Shown here in pieces: positions 5,974 through 10,403 of a stretch of DNA of 10,403 bases (the first letter of the stretch is position 1; every line of letters begins with the position of its first letter). Below the pieces are notes generated by a model, which was not told the DNA's origin, searched no databases, and saw only the letters and a program-made list of their open reading frames with translations. The translations under genes and the position numbers were made by a program. The stretch spans positions 1-10,403 of the forward strand of contig CANBDB010000044.1 of the NCBI GenBank assembly GCA_947367285.1, written 5' to 3'. This DNA comes from an uncultured Clostridia bacterium (lineage in GTDB: Bacteria; Bacillota; Clostridia; Oscillospirales; CAG-272).

Positions 5974-6707
5974 TGGAAAGCGTTATTTCACTTAAAAATT
6001 TGAAAAAGAGCTTTGATAACCGTGAGATTCTCAAGGGAATTGACCTTGAAATCAAAAAGAACGAGGTAGTTTCCGTTATTGGTTCATCCGGCTCGGGAAA
6101 AAGTACAATGCTTCGTTGCATCAATCTTCTTGAGGACGTAACGAGTGGCGATATTTGCTTCTACGGTAAGAGTGTTACGGGCGGTGATATCGATATAAAT
6201 GACTACCGTTCAAAGATAGTTATGGTGTTCCAACAATTCAATCTTTTTAATAATATGACCGTGCTTGATAACTGTGTTCGCCCTCAAACCGTAGTGCTTA
6301 AAAGAAGCAAGGAAGAGGCAAAGGCAAACGCACTCAAATATCTTAAAAAGGTTGGTATGGCGGAGTATATTAATGCCCGCCCCGCACAGCTCTCGGGTGG
6401 TATGAAGCAAAGAGTTGCTATTGCGCGCGCGCTTTCAATGAATCCCGAGGTAATTCTTTTTGACGAGCCAACCTCGGCTCTTGACCCCGAAATGGTTGGC
6501 GAGGTTCTCGACGTTATGCGCTCTCTCGCGGGTGAGGGACTTACAATGATAGTTGTTACTCACGAAATGGCATTTGCTCGCGACGTCAGCGATAGAGTAA
6601 TATTTATCGACGAAGGTGTTATTTGTGAAGAGGGAAATCCCAAGGAATTTTTTGCGTCACCCAAAACGGAAAGAGCAAAGGCATTTTTGTCAAGATTTTT
6701 GCAATAG
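5970..6707 (+). CDS. Amino acid ABC transporter ATP-binding protein (GlnQ/HisP type)
   Basis: This 245-residue cytoplasmic ATPase powers the importer. It carries Walker A GSSGSGKST (38-46), a Q-loop at Q88-Q89 in VMVFQQFNLF, the ABC signature LSGGMKQR (141-148), Walker B VILFDEP with catalytic E166 (161-167), the D-loop SALD (169-172) and the switch H198. The signature has Met at 145 where Gln is more usual; this residue is variable in the family. Length and motif order are typical of polar amino acid transporters. The ATG overlaps the permease stop in ATGA, and a GAGAAGG stretch upstream (about 5956-5962) serves as ribosome binding site. ATG at 5973 is an alternative start one codon later. 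Substrate choice comes from the binding protein and the riboswitch context, not from this subunit. Confidence 0.97.
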   Translation: MMESVISLKNLKKSFDNREILKGIDLEIKKNEVVSVIGSSGSGKSTMLRCINLLEDVTSGDICFYGKSVTGGDIDINDYRSKIVMVFQQFNLFNNMTVLDNCVRPQTVVLKRSKEEAKANALKYLKKVGMAEYINARPAQLSGGMKQRVAIARALSMNPEVILFDEPTSALDPEMVGEVLDVMRSLAGEGLTMIVVTHEMAFARDVSDRVIFIDEGVICEEGNPKEFFASPKTERAKAFLSRFLQ

Positions 6708-6739
6708 AAAATAGGACACCGCGGTGTCCTATTTTTTTT
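6708..6739 (+). terminator. Terminator of the ABC transporter operon
   Basis: AAAATAGGACAC (6708-6719) pairs with GTGTCCTATTTT (6724-6735) around a CGCG loop and is followed by further T residues to 6739. It begins directly after the ATPase stop codon. The A-run before and the T-run after make it potentially bidirectional. Confidence 0.92.
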
Positions 6740-6740
6740 G

Positions 6741-6769
6741 TTGTATTTTTGATAAAAATGTGGTATAAT
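6741..6769 (+). promoter_or_regulatory. Promoter of the alpha/beta hydrolase gene
   Basis: TTGTAT (6741-6746), a 17-nt spacer and a perfect TATAAT (6764-6769) with an extended TGG lie directly behind the operon terminator and 21 nt before the hydrolase start codon. The AGAGGTGA ribosome binding site is at 6777-6784. Confidence 0.75.
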
Positions 6770-6790
6770 AATAAAAAGAGGTGATTTTTT

Positions 6791-7531
6791 ATGCAAAACA
6801 AGCACGTTGAGTATAAGAGAATTGCTGACGGCGCAAGAGTTGCTGTGCTTTGCATTCACGGAATTTTGGGTACACCCAATCATTTTCGCGAGCTCATTCC
6901 TTTGATTCCAGAGGAATATTCCGTGTACGCGATGGTAACGGCAGGGCACTGCGCAAGTGTGAACGATTTTTCAAAATCCTCACTGAAAATGTGGGAAGAG
7001 AGCGTTCAAAAAGCCATTGATGAGCTCCTTTTGACACACGAAGAGATCTACATAGTTGGACATTCAATGGGGACACTTTTTGCCATTGAACAGGCAATGA
7101 AAGAGCCGCGAGTTAAGCGTCTATTTTGCCTCTCCATTCCAATAAAGGTTGGATTTAGACTCCGAATGATCCCTATGGCGCTTAAGATTTACACGAAGAA
7201 GATCAAGGATGACGACATCATTACTTTAACAATTAGGGAGTGCTACGGTTGCGTTGACAGTAAGAATATCTTCCTTTATCTTGGTTGGATACCAAGGTTT
7301 TTAGATCTATTCAAAAAGATTAGAGAAACACGAAAAAAGCTTGATAAACTTGAAACTCCTTGTGTAGCATATCAATCATCACTTGATGAGATGGTCTCCC
7401 CGAGATCAATAAAAATATTGAAAAGAGAATCAAAGATGAGAGTGGAGACACTTGAAAAATCCACCCATTTCTATTACGAGCCGACGGAGCTTGACTTTCT
7501 TAAGAGAGAATTCATAAAATTTTTATCGTAG
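6791..7531 (+). CDS. Alpha/beta hydrolase, carboxylesterase or lipase-like
   Basis: This 246-residue soluble protein has the alpha/beta hydrolase fold: an oxyanion-hole HG at 23-24 in CIHGILGTPNHF, the nucleophile elbow GHSMG with S92, a likely acid D199 in SSLDEMVSP, and the catalytic His H226 in KSTHFYY. A Lys-rich cap segment lies between about 118 and 188. There is no signal peptide, so it acts in the cytoplasm. It resembles Est30-type carboxylesterases and monoacylglycerol-lipase-like S33 proteins; the acyl substrate cannot be inferred. The start is supported by AGAGGTGA 6 nt upstream. It has its own promoter and terminator and appears monocistronic, so its neighbours give no hint of function. 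Confidence 0.85.
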   Translation: MQNKHVEYKRIADGARVAVLCIHGILGTPNHFRELIPLIPEEYSVYAMVTAGHCASVNDFSKSSLKMWEESVQKAIDELLLTHEEIYIVGHSMGTLFAIEQAMKEPRVKRLFCLSIPIKVGFRLRMIPMALKIYTKKIKDDDIITLTIRECYGCVDSKNIFLYLGWIPRFLDLFKKIRETRKKLDKLETPCVAYQSSLDEMVSPRSIKILKRESKMRVETLEKSTHFYYEPTELDFLKREFIKFLS

Positions 7532-7566
7532 ATTTGTTAAATATAAATAAATTGACCTTGAATTAT

Positions 7567-7594
7567 AAAAACCACTTTAAAATAGTGGTTTTTT
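7567..7594 (+). terminator. Terminator of the alpha/beta hydrolase gene
   Basis: AAAAACCACT (7567-7576) pairs with AGTGGTTTTT (7584-7593) around a 7-nt AT-rich loop, and the 3' arm runs into the T-tract. It ends just before the -10 element of the next unit. Confidence 0.88.
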
Positions 7595-7597
7595 GCG

Positions 7598-7603
7598 TAT
7601 AAT
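7598..7603 (+). promoter_or_regulatory. -10 element of the HAD-GH3 operon promoter
   Basis: A perfect TATAAT lies 35 nt before the HAD gene start codon. No good -35 is visible: the expected position falls inside the preceding terminator hairpin (TTTAAA at 7576-7581 with a 16-nt spacer is the best match). Initiation near 7610 would exclude the upstream in-frame TTG at 7593 as a start. Confidence 0.45.
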
Positions 7604-7621
7604 ATATACTAATATTATTAT

Positions 7622-7627
7622 GGGGGA
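7622..7627 (+). promoter_or_regulatory. Ribosome binding site that sets the HAD gene start
   Basis: GGGGGA lies 10 nt before the ATG at 7638. In-frame ATG at 7620 and TTG at 7593 lack a comparable site, and the first would overlap this element. Confidence 0.55.
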
Positions 7628-7637
7628 AAATGGTTTT

Positions 7638-8480
7638 ATGACGTTGGAAAATTTCAAAAAACAAAAAGATTTTCTCGTATGCGTTGATAGCGACGGATGC
7701 GCTATGGACACTATGGATATCAAGCACATTCTTTGCTTCGGGCCCTGCATGGTCGACGAGTGGGAGCTTGATGAATGGCGTGATGAGATTCTTGAAAGAT
7801 GGAACGAGGTCAATCTCTACACCATAACACGTGGCATAAATCGCTTCAAGGGACTTGCCGTTGCGCTTGAAGAAATCGATAGAAAATATACTAAAATTGA
7901 AGGCATTGAGGAATTCGCTGCTTGGGTGGATATAAGCTCCGAGCTTTCAAATGCGGCAGTTCAGCGCGAAATTGATGCAAATAAGGACACTGTAATATTC
8001 AAAAAAGCTTTGGCTTGGAGCATTGCGGTGAACAAAAAAATAACGGCTCTTCCCGATGAGGATAAGCGACCCTTTGAGCTTGCGCGAGAGGCACTTGCAT
8101 TCGCACACGAGAGAGCCGATGTGGCAATCGTTTCCAGTGCAAATCTTGAGGCAGTTCTTGAGGAATGGGAAAAGCACCACCTTCTTCTGCACGTAGACAT
8201 AGTTATGGCTCAAAACGTTGGTACAAAAGCATTTTGCATTTCGGAGCTTCTCAAAAAGGGCTACGATATGGGAAAGGTGGTAATGTGCGGCGACGCGCTT
8301 GGAGATATGCAGGCGGCGGAGAAAAACGGTGTGTATTACTATCCCATTCTCGTAAAGCACGAAAAGGAAAGCTGGCAGGAATTTATGGACGTTGGATTTG
8401 AAAAATTGATCGACGGAAGCTACGCAGGTCCATACCAATCAGCAAAGAGAAAACAGTTTTTAAAAAATCTTGGAGAATAA
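7638..8480 (+). CDS. HAD-superfamily hydrolase (probable phosphatase)
   Basis: This 280-residue cytoplasmic protein contains the four HAD motifs: motif I VDSDG with nucleophile D17 and acid D19; motif II around S166 in AIVSSAN; motif III with a probable K197; and motif IV GDALGD with D219 and D223 for magnesium. A large helical cap lies between motifs I and II (about 25-155) and contains NLYTITRGINRF (59-70). The chain is longer than simple phosphoglycolate-type phosphatases because of this cap. It probably removes phosphate from a small metabolite, and the substrate is unknown. The GH3 gene starts 25 nt after its stop, so the pair is likely co-transcribed, suggesting a sugar phosphate substrate; that is inference. 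An upstream TTG at 7593 would extend the protein by 15 residues but overlaps the preceding terminator and promoter. Confidence 0.88.
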   Translation: MTLENFKKQKDFLVCVDSDGCAMDTMDIKHILCFGPCMVDEWELDEWRDEILERWNEVNLYTITRGINRFKGLAVALEEIDRKYTKIEGIEEFAAWVDISSELSNAAVQREIDANKDTVIFKKALAWSIAVNKKITALPDEDKRPFELAREALAFAHERADVAIVSSANLEAVLEEWEKHHLLLHVDIVMAQNVGTKAFCISELLKKGYDMGKVVMCGDALGDMQAAEKNGVYYYPILVKHEKESWQEFMDVGFEKLIDGSYAGPYQSAKRKQFLKNLGE

Positions 8481-8505
8481 ATAAAAAGAAAAAGGAGAAT
8501 TTACA

Positions 8506-10275
8506 ATGGTAGATCTAAAAGCCAAGCCCTATTATCTTTCCGACGAGGATATTAAATGGGTAGAGGACACAATTGCGAGCATGACTGATGAAGAAAAGGT
8601 TGGTCAGCTCTTCTTCCAGCTCACGATGGGACTTGATGAGCAATATCTCAAAAATCTTGTTGAAAAGTATCACGTTGGCGGTATCCGTTACAACAACGTT
8701 CCCGGCCACATGATTGCACAACACAATGCAACACTTCAAAAATATTCCAAGCTTCCCCTCATTATCGCTTGTAACACTGAGGCGGGCGGTAACGGCAGCT
8801 GTGCTAACGGTACTTTTATCGGTAGCGGTATCAAAATTGCTGCAACAGGTAACGAAAAGTATGCATATGAGCTCGGAAGATGTGCAAATGAAGAGGCATC
8901 TGCGATTGGATGCAATATGGCATTCGCTCCCGTTGCTGACATTCACTACAACTGGCTCAATACTGAAATCGTTACACGTGCATTCGGAACTGACCCGGAG
9001 AGAGTTGCTTCTATGAGCAAGGCATACCTTGAGGGTGCTCATACAGTGGACGGATTTGCCTGTGCTGCTAAGCATTTCCCCGGTAACGGAATTGACTTCC
9101 GTGACGCCCATCTTTCCAATAATATCAACGATTTCACAGAAGAAAAGTGGATGGAAACCTACGGTCACGTTTATAAAACTCTTATTGACGCAGATCTCGA
9201 TGCTATTATGGGCGGTCATATTATGATGCCCGAATATATGAGAGCAGTAAAACCCGGCATTTCCGATGATGAGATGCTTCCTGCAACTCTTTGCCCCGAA
9301 ATTATGACAGGTCTCCTCCGTGAAAAGCTTGGTTTTAACGGTATGGTTGTAACAGACGCTTCCCACATGGTAGGTATGACTGACAGAATGACTCGCCGCG
9401 AGATGCTTCCCGCATCCATCAACGCAGGCTGCGATATGTTCCTCTTCTTTAACGACCCCGACGAGGATTTTGCAACCACGCTTAATGCTTACCAAAACGG
9501 CATTATCTCCGAGGAGAGAATGACTGGGGCACTTACTCGCATTCTCGGACTCAAGGCTCATATGGGACTTAATAAGAAGAGCAGAGAAGAGCTTTCTACT
9601 CCCAAGAATCTTGAGGGATTGCTCGGAAAACCCGAGTATAGCGAGATCTCCTCGGCTATATCCAAGGATGCGCTTACACTTGTTAAATATAAGGATGAGG
9701 GCGTTCTTCCCATCACTCCCGAAAAGTATAAGAAAATTATGATCGTGCACATTAAGGGTGCTCCTTCTCCCTTTGAAGCTCTTGCAAAAATTGCTATGGG
9801 CGGTGCACAGGGCAAAAATCCTGCCGAGGATCTTCGCGACCGCCTTATAGAAAAGGGATTTGAGGCATTCATTTATGAGAGCCCGATGGAGCAAATGCAA
9901 AAGCAAATTGCTCGCGGTGAAAAGCCCAATCTCAACGTGTATTTCGCAGGCAAAAATGCTATTGATGACTTCGTAGCAGGCCAGGATATGGTTATCACTC
10001 TTTGTGACGTTTCCGTTGGTCGTCCGAGCTTTGGCTTCTCCAAGGGCGGCGGTGAAATTCCGTGGTATGTATTTGAGCTTCCTGTTGTTGGAATCAGCGT
10101 AAATGCACCCACAATGCTTGCCGATATGCCCCAGCTAAGAACTTACATCAATGCGTATGACTCTAAGCCCGCAACTATGGAAGCACTTGTAAATGCTCTC
10201 CTTGAGGGCCCCGAGGCGTTCGGGGGCAACGACCCCATTGACTCCTTCTGCGGACTTTGGGATGCTAAGATTTGA
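8506..10275 (+). CDS. Glycoside hydrolase family 3, beta-N-acetylglucosaminidase-like
   Basis: This 589-residue protein has no signal peptide and should act in the cytoplasm. The TIM-barrel domain (about 12-360) begins with IASMTDEEKVGQLFF. It carries KHFPGNG (189-195) followed by D200-A-H202, matching the Asp-His acid/base dyad of NagZ-type GH3 enzymes, and VVTDASHM with D284 as the expected nucleophile. The second alpha/beta domain spans about 385-570. The combination points to removal of beta-linked N-acetylglucosamine from cell-wall or chitin-type fragments; another beta-glycoside cannot be excluded. Compared with the classic KHFPGHG motif, the second His is Asn (N193). AAAGGAG at 8491-8497, 8 nt before the ATG, supports the start. 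It is the second gene of an operon with the HAD hydrolase and ends at a strong hairpin. Confidence 0.92.
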   Translation: MVDLKAKPYYLSDEDIKWVEDTIASMTDEEKVGQLFFQLTMGLDEQYLKNLVEKYHVGGIRYNNVPGHMIAQHNATLQKYSKLPLIIACNTEAGGNGSCANGTFIGSGIKIAATGNEKYAYELGRCANEEASAIGCNMAFAPVADIHYNWLNTEIVTRAFGTDPERVASMSKAYLEGAHTVDGFACAAKHFPGNGIDFRDAHLSNNINDFTEEKWMETYGHVYKTLIDADLDAIMGGHIMMPEYMRAVKPGISDDEMLPATLCPEIMTGLLREKLGFNGMVVTDASHMVGMTDRMTRREMLPASINAGCDMFLFFNDPDEDFATTLNAYQNGIISEERMTGALTRILGLKAHMGLNKKSREELSTPKNLEGLLGKPEYSEISSAISKDALTLVKYKDEGVLPITPEKYKKIMIVHIKGAPSPFEALAKIAMGGAQGKNPAEDLRDRLIEKGFEAFIYESPMEQMQKQIARGEKPNLNVYFAGKNAIDDFVAGQDMVITLCDVSVGRPSFGFSKGGGEIPWYVFELPVVGISVNAPTMLADMPQLRTYINAYDSKPATMEALVNALLEGPEAFGGNDPIDSFCGLWDAKI

Positions 10276-10286
10276 TTAATCTAAAT

Positions 10287-10326
10287 AAATAAAAATTCCA
10301 CCGAGTGATCGGTGGAATTTTTATTT
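10287..10326. terminator. Bidirectional terminator between convergent genes
   Basis: Positions 10287-10304 and 10309-10326 are perfectly complementary over 18 bp around the loop GTGA. The stem has a GC-rich core and A/T-rich ends, so each strand gives a hairpin with a T-run. It serves the GH3 operon from the left and the convergent gene from the right. Confidence 0.93.
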
Positions 10327-10333
10327 AATTTGA

Positions 10334-10403
10334 TCAATTTTCCTTTTGTGATTTTTCGGCCTCTTCGATAATTTCTTCGATATCCTGCGCAGGAGTTCTT
10401 TCC
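10334..10403 (-). CDS. C-terminal end of an unidentified convergent gene (partial)
   Basis: On the minus strand an open frame enters from the right edge and ends at TGA (10336-10334). The visible 22 codons (10337-10402) encode ERTPAQDIEEIIEEAEKSQKEN, given here as its features: a highly charged, probably helical tail rich in Glu and Lys. The stop lies 8 nt from the bidirectional hairpin, as expected for a real gene end. Too little is visible to identify the protein. Confidence 0.55.
   Translation of the reverse strand, partial: ERTPAQDIEEIIEEAEKSQKEN

Noticed and set aside
6560..6949. Minus-strand open frame across the ATPase end and the hydrolase start
   Set aside because: It spans a strong terminator and a promoter and has no ribosome binding site or recognisable domain.
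8515..9906. Long minus-strand open frame of 463 codons opposite the GH3 gene
   Set aside because: It is a shadow of the GH3 reading frame: its translation is Cys/His/Ser-rich without domains, and the GH3 frame carries catalytic motifs and a ribosome binding site.

Overview
This window looks like a chromosomal segment of an anaerobic, probably gut-dwelling member of the Bacillota (class Clostridia, perhaps near the Oscillospirales). The evidence is moderate-to-low GC, strong TTGACA/TATAAT promoters, AG-rich ribosome binding sites, a lysine (L-box) riboswitch, CBM26-type starch-binding modules, and secreted proteins with Cys-rich repeats and a basic amphipathic C-terminus. The exact taxon cannot be read from the sequence.

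Left part (1-3733), transcribed leftward. A tRNA-Pro(CGG) gene has its own promoter and terminator. Next to it is a 1138-residue secreted protein with an X25-like module, two CBM26-like starch-binding modules, a second Ig-like carbohydrate-binding module, a duplicated beta-rich domain, and many interspersed Cys/His-rich repeats. I see no catalytic domain, so it looks like a surface starch-binding protein rather than an amylase.

Intergenic hub (3734-4309). A leftward promoter serves the starch-binding gene. A rightward promoter is followed by a lysine riboswitch and a rho-independent terminator that form a transcription attenuator.

Lysine-regulated ABC importer (4310-6707). A lipoprotein solute-binding protein, an inner-membrane permease and an ATPase are tightly packed (2-nt gap, then ATGA overlap) and end at a strong terminator. 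The riboswitch implies that lysine, or a close analogue, is the substrate. The binding protein is the most interesting item in the window. Its two halves are in reversed order relative to canonical family 3 binding proteins: the segment that is normally C-terminal follows the lipobox directly, and the segment that is normally N-terminal ends the protein. This is a circular permutation with its break at the inter-lobe hinge.

Right part (6741-10326), rightward. A monocistronic alpha/beta hydrolase has its own promoter and terminator. It is followed by a HAD-family hydrolase and a cytoplasmic GH3 glycosidase of the beta-N-acetylglucosaminidase type, probably an operon. An 18-bp hairpin separates this operon from the last 22 codons of a convergent, unidentified gene that runs off the right edge.
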